Shown: piece by piece, positions 52,069 to 61,042 of the stretch
Position numbering within the stretch: the stretch's first letter is position 1
How the letters are laid out: each line of letters opens with the position of its first letter
From: Pseudomonas sp. UYIF39
GTDB lineage: Bacteria; Pseudomonadota; Gammaproteobacteria; Pseudomonadales; Pseudomonadaceae
Assembly: GCF_029963765.1 (NCBI RefSeq)
Contig: NZ_JALBYU010000010.1
Coordinates: 145,777 to 209,776 of the forward strand
Direction of reading: 5' to 3'
Length of the DNA stretch: 64,000 nt
Position numbers and translations under genes: made by a program
Notes under the pieces: model-generated
What the model saw: only the letters and a program-made list of their open reading frames with translations
Told to the model about the DNA's origin: nothing
Databases searched by the model: none

Positions 52069-53214
52069 TCAGGCCGTGGCTTTTGTAGGCAGCACATCAT
52101 TGGCAATCATTTCGCCAAACGGCCCGGTGAGATTAGTGACGCCGCGCCCGGCCAGGCTGGCGTACGGCTCAGGCAACAGCGGGAATACCAACTCGGCAAA
52201 GCGATAAGCCTCTTCGAGGTGCGGATAGCCGGAGAAGATGAAACTCTCGATTCCCAGGTCCGCGTACTCCTTGATTCGCGCGGCTACTTGCTGCGGATCG
52301 CCCACCAACGCCGTCCCGGCGCCGCCACGCACCAGGCCGACACCGGCCCAGAGATTGGGGGATATTTCCAGGTTGTCACGACGCCCGTCATGCAACGCCG
52401 CCATGCGCCGCTGACCTTCGGAATCGAAACGCGAGAACGACTTCTGCGCGGCAGCAATGGTCTCGTCGCTGATGTGCTCGATCAGTTTATCCGCGGCTTT
52501 CCAGGCCTCTTCGGCGGTCTCGCGGACGATCACATGCAAGCGAATCCCGAACTTCACCGTGCGACCGTTTCGCGCTGCACGTTCACGCACATCGGCCAGT
52601 TTTTCCGCTACGGCGGCGGGTGGTTCGCCCCAGGTCAGGTAGACATCAACCTGCTCGGCGGCCAGTTCATGGGCTGCTTCGGAAGAACCACCGAAGTACA
52701 GCGGTGGATACGGTTTCTGTACCGGCGGATACAGCGCTTTGGCGTTCTGTACCTGCAGGTGTTTGCCTTCGAAATCCACCGATTCGCCTTGCAGCACTCG
52801 GCGCCAGATTTTCAGGAACTCGTCGGTCACTTCGTAGCGTTCGCTGTGATCGAGGAAGATGCCATCGCCGCGGTTTTCATCCGGGTCGCCGCCCGTGACC
52901 ACGTTGATCAGCAAACGGCCATTGGACAGTCGATCCAGTGTCGCGGCCATGCGCGCCGAAACCGTCGGCGAGATGATTCCCGGCCGGATCGCTACCAGAT
53001 AACGCAGACGTTCGGTCAGCGGCACCAGCGCCGATGCAATCACCCACGAATCCTCGCAGGAGCGCCCGGTGGGAATCAGTACACCGTGGTAGCCGAGGCT
53101 ATCGGCGGCCTGGGCCACTTGTTTCAGGTAGTTGAGTGTCACAGGGCGAGCGCCCTGAGTGGTGCCCAGGTAATGGCCGTCGCCGTGAGTCGGCAGAAAC
53201 CAGAAAACATCCAT
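52069..53214 (-). CDS. msuD: FMNH2-dependent alkanesulfonate/methanesulfonate monooxygenase
   Basis: A 381-residue luciferase-like flavin monooxygenase that releases sulfite from sulfonates. Motifs: MDVFWFLPTHGDGHYLGT, LTERLRYLVAIRPGIISPT, NVVTGGDPDENRGDG, and PLYFGGSSEAAHELA. It is SsuD/MsuD type; the symbol msuD is given for the neighbouring msuE, msuC relic and sfnR. It lies ten bases after msuE on the same strand. FMNH2 would come from MsuE. Confidence 0.92.
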   Translation of the reverse strand: MDVFWFLPTHGDGHYLGTTQGARPVTLNYLKQVAQAADSLGYHGVLIPTGRSCEDSWVIASALVPLTERLRYLVAIRPGIISPTVSARMAATLDRLSNGRLLINVVTGGDPDENRGDGIFLDHSERYEVTDEFLKIWRRVLQGESVDFEGKHLQVQNAKALYPPVQKPYPPLYFGGSSEAAHELAAEQVDVYLTWGEPPAAVAEKLADVRERAARNGRTVKFGIRLHVIVRETAEEAWKAADKLIEHISDETIAAAQKSFSRFDSEGQRRMAALHDGRRDNLEISPNLWAGVGLVRGGAGTALVGDPQQVAARIKEYADLGIESFIFSGYPHLEEAYRFAELVFPLLPEPYASLAGRGVTNLTGPFGEMIANDVLPTKATA

Positions 53215-53224
53215 GAAGAAATCC

Positions 53225-53788
53225 TTAAGCGATTTTCAGCAGATTTTTGGGGTGCACGCCAAACAACGGCGCGGCGCGTTCTGCAGCAAGGCGTATGCGG
53301 GCCTTCAAGGGCTCACTGGTTATTTGATAATTCGAGAAATCGGCTTCGGTGGCATAGACGCCAATCGGCAAGGTCAATGCCTGGAAGAAACTGAACAGCG
53401 GGCGCAACTGGTGATCCAGCACCAGTGCATGGCGTTCGCTGCCGCCGGTGGCGGCCAGTAATACCGGCGTGTCGATCAATGCATTGAGGTCGATCAGGTC
53501 GAACAGATGCTTGAGCAGTCCAGGGTAGGAGCCGCGATAAACCGGCGCGGCGACAATCAACAGATCAGCGGTCTCGATCGCTTGCAACTCGGCTTCGATC
53601 TCGGCGCTCAATTCCTGACGGGACAGCGCGGCGCCCAACGGTCGGGCGATGTCACCCAGTTCAATCAGCTTGCTTTCAATCGGCAATTGCGCGGCCAGTT
53701 GCGCCAACAGCGCTTGGGTCAGCACCAACGTGCGGGACGGACGCCAGGTACCGCCAGAGAGGGCAACGACTTTCAATGGACGCGACAT
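53225..53788 (-). CDS. msuE: NADH-dependent FMN reductase
   Basis: A 187-residue flavodoxin-fold FMN reductase supplying FMNH2 to MsuD. The motif VVALSGGTWRPSRTLVLTQALL is the flavin phosphate loop and LLIVAAPVYRGSYPGLLKHLFD is the family signature. It is the first gene of the msuE-msuD (relic msuC)-sfnR unit, preceded by a sigma-54 promoter and an upstream dyad. ATG 53788 has AAAGGAACT before it. Confidence 0.93.
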   Translation of the reverse strand: MSRPLKVVALSGGTWRPSRTLVLTQALLAQLAAQLPIESKLIELGDIARPLGAALSRQELSAEIEAELQAIETADLLIVAAPVYRGSYPGLLKHLFDLIDLNALIDTPVLLAATGGSERHALVLDHQLRPLFSFFQALTLPIGVYATEADFSNYQITSEPLKARIRLAAERAAPLFGVHPKNLLKIA

Positions 53789-53842
53789 GATCAGTTCCTT
53801 TTAGACAGTTGCTCAGGGAGCAGTGAGTAGTCACTGACAGAG

Positions 53843-53859
53843 AGCAAGAGCTGTACCAA
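53843..53859 (-). promoter_or_regulatory. Sigma-54 promoter of msuE
   Basis: On the minus strand, TTGGTACAGCTCTTGCT has GG and GC spaced by ten bases as in -24/-12 promoters. It lies about 55 bases upstream of the msuE ATG. Confidence 0.75.
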
Positions 53860-53940
53860 TCCCTCGAGCCCCTATTTACGGGGCTTTCAGCGCGTTGTCT
53901 GGTAGATGCTGTTCGAATGGCAGAGCTGTTTGTTGAATGA

Positions 53941-53973
53941 CTGTTGCCTGGCAAACAGTTGCTTGGGCAACAG
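53941..53973. promoter_or_regulatory. Inverted repeat, candidate SfnR enhancer
   Basis: CTGTTGCC ... GGCAACAG, perfect eight-base arms 17 bases apart, with a third copy of GTTGC between. It sits about 100 bases upstream of the sigma-54 promoter, a usual enhancer distance. Confidence 0.5.
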
Positions 53974-54186
53974 TGCGTGAAGCGATGCAGTTGTTATAAA
54001 GGCTCGGTGTTATTCCGTAAAAGACATTAAATTAATATTTATAGATCATTTGGAGATATAAAGCGGTCTACCTGAGCGGCATTAGTCAAAGTCGATAGCC
54101 ACTATCGAGAGCGTTGATTTCTGCTCATCGGATGCCCGGCGTAGCCTGTGTTCATTGCCTCGAACCCAGTTGCCAGGACGCTCACC

Positions 54187-54456
54187 ATGAAACCTCTAAT
54201 CGCTACTTTCCTGCTGCTTGCGGTGTCCGTGCTCGGCGGATGTGCCAGCCATGTTTCCCCGGAATTACGGTCGTACACCGCGGAAGAAACCAGGGAACTG
54301 GCGCTTGAGGCGTTGAATCGTCGCGGTCTGTCTTTCGACGAGTACCACGCGAAGAAAGCCGAATTGCTCGGCCAACCGCAAAAGTCGTTCAGTTTCGACA
54401 AACGAGGAGAAATGAACGCCGAACGTGCTGTACAGCTTCACGGTCGTCCTAGCTGA
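54187..54456 (+). CDS. Small lipoprotein of unknown function
   Basis: An 89-residue lipoprotein with signal peptide and lipobox LSVLGGC-type (SVLGGCAS, Cys near residue 19). The mature part is a short helical segment (EETRELALEALNRRGLSFDEYHAKKAEL) with an SHOCT-like look. It is not assigned to a family with confidence. Ribosome site weak (CGCTCACC before ATG). Monocistronic. Confidence 0.75.
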   Translation: MKPLIATFLLLAVSVLGGCASHVSPELRSYTAEETRELALEALNRRGLSFDEYHAKKAELLGQPQKSFSFDKRGEMNAERAVQLHGRPS

Positions 54457-54517
54457 TCGAAAACTGTACCGCTTGAAGTTTCACGCAACTGTCCGTGGGT
54501 TTCCCTGAAGGCTTGCG

Positions 54518-54544
54518 ATAGGGTCAACACCTGACTGACCCTAT
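54518..54544. promoter_or_regulatory. Perfect nine-base inverted repeat before the LysE gene
   Basis: ATAGGGTCA and TGACCCTAT flank ACACCTGAC and end 12 bases before the ATG, so it is either an operator or a leader hairpin. Confidence 0.5.
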
Positions 54545-54556
54545 GGACTGCCACCC

Positions 54557-55171
54557 ATGACGCTCTCGCTCGATCTGCTGCTGGGCTTCGCCCTGTTTGC
54601 GCTTGTCACCTCGATTACTCCCGGCCCCAACAACACAATGTTGCTGGCGTCGGGTGTGAACTTCGGCTTTAACCGCACCATCCCCCACATGCTTGGCATC
54701 ACCTGCGGTTTCTTCGTGCTGGTGGTGGCGGTAGGTTTCGGCTTGGGCGCAGTGTTTCAAACCTATCCTTTGCTCTACAGCGTGCTGCGTTACGTCGGCG
54801 CGGCGTATTTGCTGTATCTGGCGTGGAAAATCGCTCGTTCGGGACCGGTTTCCGAGAGTGAAAAGGGCGAGAGTAAGCCGATCACTTATTTGGGCGCCGC
54901 AGCGTTTCAGTGGGTCAATCCCAAGGCCTGGATCATGGCCATTGGTGCCATCAGCACCTACACGCCGATGCAGGGTTACTTCACCAATGTGATCGTGATT
55001 GCGGCCGTGTTCGCCTTGATCAACCTGCCGAGCGTCAGTGTCTGGGCAGGCTGCGGCACGTTGTTGCGCAACGTGCTGAAAGATCGCCGCTGGTTGCGGC
55101 TGTTCAATTGGGGCATGGCCTTGCTGCTGGTGGCTTCGCTGTATCCGTTGTTGCTTGAAAGCTTTAGCTGA
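54557..55171 (+). CDS. LysE-family amino acid exporter
   Basis: A 204-residue LysE/RhtB superfamily translocator with about six membrane helices. The family mark TPGPNNTMLLASGVNFG opens it, followed by the conserved LLYLAWKIARSG and FQWVNPKAWIMAIGAIS. Substrate unknown, probably an amino acid. It has an inverted repeat in its leader. Confidence 0.93.
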   Translation: MTLSLDLLLGFALFALVTSITPGPNNTMLLASGVNFGFNRTIPHMLGITCGFFVLVVAVGFGLGAVFQTYPLLYSVLRYVGAAYLLYLAWKIARSGPVSESEKGESKPITYLGAAAFQWVNPKAWIMAIGAISTYTPMQGYFTNVIVIAAVFALINLPSVSVWAGCGTLLRNVLKDRRWLRLFNWGMALLLVASLYPLLLESFS

Positions 55172-55373
55172 CGCATTGTTTCAACCGGTTGCCCGATGCC
55201 TGTTAAGCTCGACTTCAGGAGCGTTCCTACGCACTTTTAAATGAAGTTGTTCTTCTTTAACGGCCTCCGATCAGGTATTTCTAACGCTCTGGACATCGGC
55301 GCAGCTCACGAGGCTGCGCTTGACGTTTCAGTGACGAGCCTCCTGATCCCGGAACATGCTCTGCGAGTCTTCT

Positions 55374-56531
55374 ATGAATAAACGTCCTCTGTATTTCGAC
55401 TACGCCGCCACCACGCCGGTGGATGAGCGGGTCATCAAGGTCATGGTCGAGTGTCTGGGTTTTACCGGCAACTTCGGCAATCCGGCGTCCAGCTCCCATG
55501 CGTTCGGTCAACAGGCCCGGAAAACGGTCGAGCAGGCGCGGCGGCAGGTCGCTGAACTGGTCGGCGCCCAGGCACAACAGATCGTCTGGACCTCCGGCGC
55601 CACCGAGTCGAACAACCTTGCCCTCAAGGGCGTGGCCCAGGCTCGCGGCGTTTCTGGCGGCCACATCATCACCAGCCAGATCGAACACAAAGCGATTCTC
55701 GACACGGCAAAGCAGTTGCAGGAGGCCGGTGTTGCGGTGACTTATCTGGTGCCTGACGCCGAGGGTCTGATTACCCCGCAAGCGGTCAGCGAAGCAATGC
55801 GCGAAGACACCTTTCTGGTGTCGCTGATGCTGGTCAATAACGAGTTGGGCACCCTCAATGACATTCCGGCCATCGGTCAGGTAGTGCGTGATCGCGATGT
55901 GTTGTTCCATGTCGACGCGGCACAGGGCGCGGGCAAAGTGGCGATCGATCTGGCCGAGTGGCCGGTGGACCTGATGTCGTTTTCCGCCCACAAGCTCTAT
56001 GGCCCCAAAGGCATTGGTGCGTTGTATGTCGGCCCGCGCGCGCAACAGCGTTTGCAGGCGCAGATCCACGGCGGTGGTCACGAGGGCGGTTTGCGTTCCG
56101 GCACCCTGGCGACTCACCAAATCGCTGCCATGGGTGCGGCGTTCGCGTTGGCGGCCGCCTCGTTCGATGAAGAGAAAGCCACGATCGTCCGGTTGCGCGA
56201 GCGCTTGCTTGAGCAACTGCTGAGCATTCCCGGGGTTCGCCTCAATGGCAGCCCGACCGAACGTATTCCCCATACCCTGAGCCTGACCTTCAACGAAGGC
56301 GAGTTCAATTCCGCGGCGTTGAGCACCTCGATCGCGTTTTCCGCGACCTCGGCCTGCAACTCCGCCAGCAATGCTCCGTCCCATGTGCTGCTGGCCCTGG
56401 GGCATGACGCCCGCTCGGCGAGTCGCACCATTCGCTTGAGTCTCGGCCGATTCACCACCGAGCAGGACATCGACCAAGCGGTACACCTGATTAAAGCGGC
56501 CTGCGCCAGTGCTCCGGCATTTTGGCAATAA
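55374..56531 (+). CDS. Cysteine desulfurase (NifS/IscS-like)
   Basis: A 385-residue PLP enzyme converting cysteine to alanine and sulfane sulfur. Motifs: YFDYAATTPVDERV, GATESNNLAL, EHKAILD, HVDAAQGAGK, PLP Lys in FSAHKLYGPKGIGALY and the active-site Cys in ATSACNSAS. It is separate from isc or suf genes, so it is an auxiliary enzyme, perhaps for sulfur donation. It lies 62 bases upstream of the M24 peptidase gene. Confidence 0.9.
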   Translation: MNKRPLYFDYAATTPVDERVIKVMVECLGFTGNFGNPASSSHAFGQQARKTVEQARRQVAELVGAQAQQIVWTSGATESNNLALKGVAQARGVSGGHIITSQIEHKAILDTAKQLQEAGVAVTYLVPDAEGLITPQAVSEAMREDTFLVSLMLVNNELGTLNDIPAIGQVVRDRDVLFHVDAAQGAGKVAIDLAEWPVDLMSFSAHKLYGPKGIGALYVGPRAQQRLQAQIHGGGHEGGLRSGTLATHQIAAMGAAFALAAASFDEEKATIVRLRERLLEQLLSIPGVRLNGSPTERIPHTLSLTFNEGEFNSAALSTSIAFSATSACNSASNAPSHVLLALGHDARSASRTIRLSLGRFTTEQDIDQAVHLIKAACASAPAFWQ

Positions 56532-56596
56532 GGTCTGAAAGTGCCGGCGTTGATCGGCACTCAACAATAATGATGAAGTGATTAGCAGGAGACATG

Positions 56597-58405
56597 ATGA
56601 GTACGCAGCCTTCGATCAATGGATCGGTGCCTCAACGCCTGGCGCAAACCCGCGATCTGATGAACCGGGAGGGCATTCACGCTCTGCTGGTGCCGTCGGC
56701 CGACCCGCATCTTTCGGAATACCTGCCGGGTTACTGGCAAGGGCGGCAATGGTTGTCGGGGTTCCATGGCTCGGTCGGCACGCTGATCGTTACGCCGGAC
56801 TTTGCCGGCGTCTGGGCCGACAGCCGATATTGGGAACAAGCGACCAAGGAACTCAAGGGCAGCGGGATCGAACTGGTCAAGCTACAACCGGGTCAGCCCG
56901 GCCCGCTGGACTGGCTGGCCGAGCAAACCCCTGAAGGTGGTGTCGTCGCGGTAGATGGTGCGGTAATGGCCGTCGCTTCGGCGCGTACGTTGGGTGGCAA
57001 GCTCGAAGAACGCGGCGCTCGTCTGCGCACTGACATCGATGTGTTGAGCGAAGTCTGGAGCGACCGTCCGACGCTGCCGAATGAACCGATCTATCAACAC
57101 CTGCCGCCTCAGGCGACGGTCAGTCGCGGCGAGAAACTGGCCAAGCTGCGTGAGGTTTTGAAAGATCGCGGTGCCGACTGGCATTTCATCGCCACCCTTG
57201 ATGACATCGCCTGGCTGTTCAACTTGCGCGGCGGTGACGTGTCGTTCAACCCGGTGTTTGTTTCCTTTGCCTTGATCAGCCAGCAGCAAGCAACTTTGTT
57301 CGTTGCGTTGAGCAAGGTCGATGCCAAGCTGCGCGCGATCCTCGAACAGGACGGCGTGACCCTGCGCGACTACAGCGAAGTGGCTGCTGCCTTGAGCGCC
57401 GTACCGAGCGGAGCGAGCCTGCAGGTCGATCCGGCGCGCGTCACCGCTGGCTTGCTGGATAACCTGGACAGCGGCGTGAAGCTGGTCGAAGGCCTGAACC
57501 CGACGACGTTGGCCAAGTCGCAAAAAAGCCTGGCCGATGCCGAGCACATTCGTCAGGCCATGGAGCAGGACGGCGCGGCGCTGTGCGAATTCTTCACCTG
57601 GCTGGACAGTGCGTTGGGTCGTGAGCGCATCACCGAGCTGACCATCGACGAACACCTGACGGCCGCGCGTACCCGACGTCCGGGTTACGTATCGCTGAGC
57701 TTCAACACCATTGCCGCGTTCAATGCCAATGGTGCGATGCCGCACTACCACGCCACCGAAGAAGAACACGCAGTGATCGAAGGCGACGGTCTGTTGTTGA
57801 TCGACTCCGGCGGCCAGTATCTGGGCGGCACCACTGACATCACGCGGATGGTGCCGGTCGGTACGCCGACCGATGAGCAGAAGCGCGATTGCACGCGGGT
57901 GCTCAAAGGCGTGATTGCGTTGTCCAGTGCGCAATTCCCTCGTGGCATTCTCTCGCCGTTACTCGATTCGATTGCCCGCGCGCCGATTTGGGCTGAAAGC
58001 GTTGATTACGGTCACGGCACCGGTCATGGCGTTGGCTACTTCCTCAACGTGCACGAAGGCCCGCAAGTCATCGCCTATCAGGCCGCCGCAGCACCGCAAA
58101 CCGCGATGCAGCCGGGCATGATCACCTCCATCGAACCGGGCACTTACCGTCCGGGCCGCTGGGGTGTGCGGATCGAGAACCTGGTGTTGAACCGTGAGGC
58201 GGGCAAAAGCGAGTTCGGTGAGTTCCTGAAGTTCGAAACCCTGACCTTGTGCCCGATCGACACTCGCTGCCTGGAACCGTCGCTGCTGACCGATGACGAA
58301 AAACAGTGGTTCAACGCCTACCATGCCGAGGTGCGCGAGCGCTTGAGCCCGTTGCTCGACGGCGCAGCCCTTGAGTGGTTGAACACTCGGACTGCGGCTA
58401 TTTGA
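56597..58405 (+). CDS. M24-family aminopeptidase P
   Basis: A 602-residue Xaa-Pro aminopeptidase-like metalloenzyme. Two creatinase-N domains (1-300) precede the pita-bread domain with metal ligands: LLIDSGGQYLGGTTDITRM (two Asp), GHGTGHGVGYFLNVHEGP (His), MITSIEPG (Glu), VRIENLVL (Glu). ATG 56597 has AGGAG at good spacing; the adjacent ATG 56594 is too close. Overlaps the convergent LysR gene by eight bases. Confidence 0.92.
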   Translation: MSTQPSINGSVPQRLAQTRDLMNREGIHALLVPSADPHLSEYLPGYWQGRQWLSGFHGSVGTLIVTPDFAGVWADSRYWEQATKELKGSGIELVKLQPGQPGPLDWLAEQTPEGGVVAVDGAVMAVASARTLGGKLEERGARLRTDIDVLSEVWSDRPTLPNEPIYQHLPPQATVSRGEKLAKLREVLKDRGADWHFIATLDDIAWLFNLRGGDVSFNPVFVSFALISQQQATLFVALSKVDAKLRAILEQDGVTLRDYSEVAAALSAVPSGASLQVDPARVTAGLLDNLDSGVKLVEGLNPTTLAKSQKSLADAEHIRQAMEQDGAALCEFFTWLDSALGRERITELTIDEHLTAARTRRPGYVSLSFNTIAAFNANGAMPHYHATEEEHAVIEGDGLLLIDSGGQYLGGTTDITRMVPVGTPTDEQKRDCTRVLKGVIALSSAQFPRGILSPLLDSIARAPIWAESVDYGHGTGHGVGYFLNVHEGPQVIAYQAAAAPQTAMQPGMITSIEPGTYRPGRWGVRIENLVLNREAGKSEFGEFLKFETLTLCPIDTRCLEPSLLTDDEKQWFNAYHAEVRERLSPLLDGAALEWLNTRTAAI

Positions 58406-59318
58406 TCGGTTGGAGTTCAGGCGCTTCTTCGAGCGCCTGGCTCATGTAGTCGACAAAGGCTTTGACCCTGGCGGATTGGCGACGATTCGCCGGGGACACG
58501 GCATGAATCGGCAGCGACTGCGCGCGGTATTCCAGCATAATCGCGGTCACGCGTCCCGCCTTCAAGTCCTCGCTGAACAGCCAAACCGGCGACAGCGCAA
58601 TCCCCAGTCCCCCCAATACCATCTCGCGGATTGCCTCGGAGTTGTTGCTTTGTGCGTTGCCCTTGATTCGCACTTCGTGACGTTGGGCCTCTCTCTCGTA
58701 AACCCATAGGTTCTGACTGTTCAGCAGGTTGAACAGCAGACAGTTGTGTCCGCTTAATTCTTCGGGCGTTTGCGGGTGGCCGTGTTGCGCAAGGTAATCG
58801 GGCGCTGCGACGGTCACTCGGTGGGTGGTGCCGATGCGGCGGGCGATCAATCCGCTGTCGTTCAACTCGCCAATCCTGAACGTGACGTCCAGTCCTTCAC
58901 TGACCAGGTCCTGATTTTGGTCGCTCAGTTGCAGATCAATTTGCACCTGGGGATGTGTTTTGAGGAATGCCGGCAGTCGCGGAGCAATCTGCAAGCGCCC
59001 GAAACTCACGGAAGATCCGATTTTCAGGTTTCCGGCAACAGCTTCGCGGCCGGAGTGAAAACTGTGTTCTGCGGCGTCTACGGCCGCCAGAATTTGTCGA
59101 CATTCGCTGTAGTACCGCTGACCTTCGTCGGTCAGGGACAGTTGTCGGGTGCCGCGGGAAATCAACTTTCCACCCAGCTCTGTTTCCAGTGCTCGTAGCA
59201 CTTTGCTGATGGTCGGCTGACTGGTCTGCAATTCCCGGGCGACGGCAGAAAAGCTGCCACGTTCGACAACGCGGACGAAGATCGCCATTGCATTGAGTTT
59301 GTCCACGGGGTTTCTCAT
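58398..59318 (-). CDS. LysR-family transcriptional regulator
   Basis: A 306-residue LysR regulator. N-terminal HTH: MAIFVRVVERGSFSAVARELQTSQPTISKVLRALETELG, then the effector domain (IGSSVSFGRLQIAPRLPAFL, VTVAAPDYLAQHG, VLGGLGIALSPVW). It is divergent from the medium-chain dehydrogenase gene (104 bases), the classic LysR arrangement, so it probably controls that gene. The start 59318 (MRNPVDKLNA) is chosen at the domain edge. Confidence 0.92.
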   Translation of the reverse strand: MRNPVDKLNAMAIFVRVVERGSFSAVARELQTSQPTISKVLRALETELGGKLISRGTRQLSLTDEGQRYYSECRQILAAVDAAEHSFHSGREAVAGNLKIGSSVSFGRLQIAPRLPAFLKTHPQVQIDLQLSDQNQDLVSEGLDVTFRIGELNDSGLIARRIGTTHRVTVAAPDYLAQHGHPQTPEELSGHNCLLFNLLNSQNLWVYEREAQRHEVRIKGNAQSNNSEAIREMVLGGLGIALSPVWLFSEDLKAGRVTAIMLEYRAQSLPIHAVSPANRRQSARVKAFVDYMSQALEEAPELQPIK

Positions 59319-59422
59319 TGATGCCAAATGGGCATGGTCACTATAGCTATATAGCGTCTTATCAGCATGAGTGAGGGGGAGGAACATTAATCCCACAGCC
59401 TACTCTGACGGGAAATTGCGAA

Positions 59423-60421
59423 ATGACTGACTCACTTGAAATGCGCGCTCTGATTGTTGATTCGGCCAACGGGCCTTTACGCTTAGCTTCCATTCAACGG
59501 CCCGTGCCTGGAGCCGGACAGGTATTGGTCAGGATCAAGGCCAGTGGGGTGAACCCTTTGGATGGAAAGATTCGGTCGGGTCAGGCTACTCATGCGCGCC
59601 AGCCGCTGCCGGCGGTATTGGGTATTGATCTTGCGGGAACAGTGGAGGCATTGGGGGAGGGTGTCTGCGGATGGCTATTGGGTGATGAGGTCTATGCGAT
59701 GGCTACTGGCATTGGCGGTGCGCAGGGTTCACTGGCTGAATACGCCGCCGTCGATGCACGACTGCTGGCGCGTAAGCCAGGCAATCTGAGCATGCGCGAG
59801 GCGGCGGGGTTGCCGTTGGTACTGATCACGGCGTGGGAAGGATTGGTGGATCGTGCGCGGGTGCGGGCGGGGCAGAAAGTGCTGATTCACGGCGGTGCGG
59901 GTGGTGTCGGGCATGTGGCTATACAAATTGCCCGGGCTTTCGGTGCTGACGTGTTTGCCACCGGGTCGACCGGGCAGCAGGCGATCATTGAAGGGTTCGG
60001 TGCGACGTTTATTGATTACCGCAAATCTTCGGTTGAGGAGTATGTGGCTGAGCACACGGCGGGGCAGGGCTTCGACATTGTCTACGACACGGTGGGTGGT
60101 CAGACGCTGGACGCTTCATTCAAGGCTGCTCGGGTCTACGAGGGACATGTGGTGAGTTGTCTCGGATGGGGATCGCACAGTCTTGCGCCGCTCTCGTTTC
60201 GTGGGGCGACTTATTCTGGAGTATTTACGTTGTTGCCGTTGCTGACTGGCAAGGGTCGCGAGCATCACGGGGAGATACTTCGGGAGGCTGCGCAGTTGAT
60301 CGAGGCGGGTCAGTTGAAACCGTTGCTCGACCCTCGGCAGTTCACGCTGCAAACCGCTGAAGCCGCCCATGAACTGCTCGTTTCGGGAGCTGCGCAGGGG
60401 CGGTTGGTTGTCGAGGTTTAA
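59423..60421 (+). CDS. Zinc-independent MDR (quinone-oxidoreductase-like) dehydrogenase
   Basis: A 332-residue medium-chain dehydrogenase of the quinone oxidoreductase type. Motifs: ASGVNPLDGKIRSGQA, the cofactor loop HGGAGGVGHVAIQIARAFGAD and the C-terminal GRLVVEV. The usual catalytic zinc ligands are not apparent, which agrees with zinc-free quinone oxidoreductases. It is divergent from a LysR regulator and overlaps the convergent DsbA-like gene by four bases. Confidence 0.9.
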   Translation: MTDSLEMRALIVDSANGPLRLASIQRPVPGAGQVLVRIKASGVNPLDGKIRSGQATHARQPLPAVLGIDLAGTVEALGEGVCGWLLGDEVYAMATGIGGAQGSLAEYAAVDARLLARKPGNLSMREAAGLPLVLITAWEGLVDRARVRAGQKVLIHGGAGGVGHVAIQIARAFGADVFATGSTGQQAIIEGFGATFIDYRKSSVEEYVAEHTAGQGFDIVYDTVGGQTLDASFKAARVYEGHVVSCLGWGSHSLAPLSFRGATYSGVFTLLPLLTGKGREHHGEILREAAQLIEAGQLKPLLDPRQFTLQTAEAAHELLVSGAAQGRLVVEV

Positions 60422-61008
60422 CTCAGGGCTTCAAGGACAAAGTCCAGGCGATCCTGGCCGAAGAACAGCTGATTATCGACAAACATGCTCGGGGCACCGA
60501 ATACGCCCCGTTGCACTGCTTTATCTGTGTTGTCCTTGAGAACGGCTTTGACTTCCTCGTCGGCGGTCAGGGCCAGCACCTCATTTGGATCGAAACCGTT
60601 CTGTGTCAGTACTGACGCGACGGTCGCCAGGTCATCGAGGCTGCGGCCTTCAACCCAGAGGGCGTGAAACAGGCAATCGATGAACGCCTGAAAGCGCTCG
60701 GGATGGCGCAACTGCATGCCGGTGACAGCGCGCATCAGCATCAGGGTGTTGATAGGGAAGTGGGGGTTGAACTTCAGTGGCACGCCATAGCGCTTTGCAT
60801 AGCGGTCCAGGTCTTGAAACATGTAGCGGCCCTTGGCGGGGATCGTCGCGGGGGAGGCGTTACCTGTGGCTTTGAAAACGCCACCCAGCAGGATGGGTAT
60901 GTAGATCAACTGGCTGTCGGTCTGCTCGCAGATCTTTGGCAGTTGGGTGTACGCCAGGTAGGTGGCGGGGCTGCCGATGTCGAAATAGAACTCCACGGTT
61001 TTGCTCAT
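60418..61008 (-). CDS. DsbA-like 2-hydroxychromene-2-carboxylate isomerase family protein
   Basis: A 196-residue GST-kappa/DsbA-fold protein. It begins with SKTVEFYFDIGSPATYLAYTQLP, the HCCA isomerase/GST-kappa start with Ser in place of the CXXC cysteine, and the C-terminal GVFGAPSMFVDNQLFFGQDRLDFV. It may act as glutathione-dependent isomerase. It lies 34 bases downstream of an SDR gene on the same strand and both lie behind TetR operators, so they form a small module. Confidence 0.9.
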   Translation of the reverse strand: MSKTVEFYFDIGSPATYLAYTQLPKICEQTDSQLIYIPILLGGVFKATGNASPATIPAKGRYMFQDLDRYAKRYGVPLKFNPHFPINTLMLMRAVTGMQLRHPERFQAFIDCLFHALWVEGRSLDDLATVASVLTQNGFDPNEVLALTADEEVKAVLKDNTDKAVQRGVFGAPSMFVDNQLFFGQDRLDFVLEALS

Positions 61009-61042
61009 GGTCGATGCACTCTGCTTTTTATTTTTAGGGGGG

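Larger units (their letters stand above)
53789..54186. other. Divergent region between msuE and lipoprotein gene
   Basis: A 398-base gap without a gene. It contains the msuE sigma-54 promoter (53843-53859), a stable hairpin AGCCCC/GGGGCT (53867-53885), an eight-base inverted repeat CTGTTGCC/GGCAACAG (53941-53973) suited to an enhancer, and an AT-rich run near 54020-54050. Confidence 0.6.

Noticed and set aside
51778..53394. A 538-codon open frame on the plus strand over msuD and the msuC relic
   Set aside because: It runs antisense to msuD, which has clear luciferase-like motifs; composition is Arg/Gln-rich shadow sequence.
53867..53885. AGCCCC/GGGGCT hairpin followed by TTT as a terminator
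   Set aside because: It lies upstream of the msuE promoter with no plus-strand gene ending there, so a terminator role is not supported.
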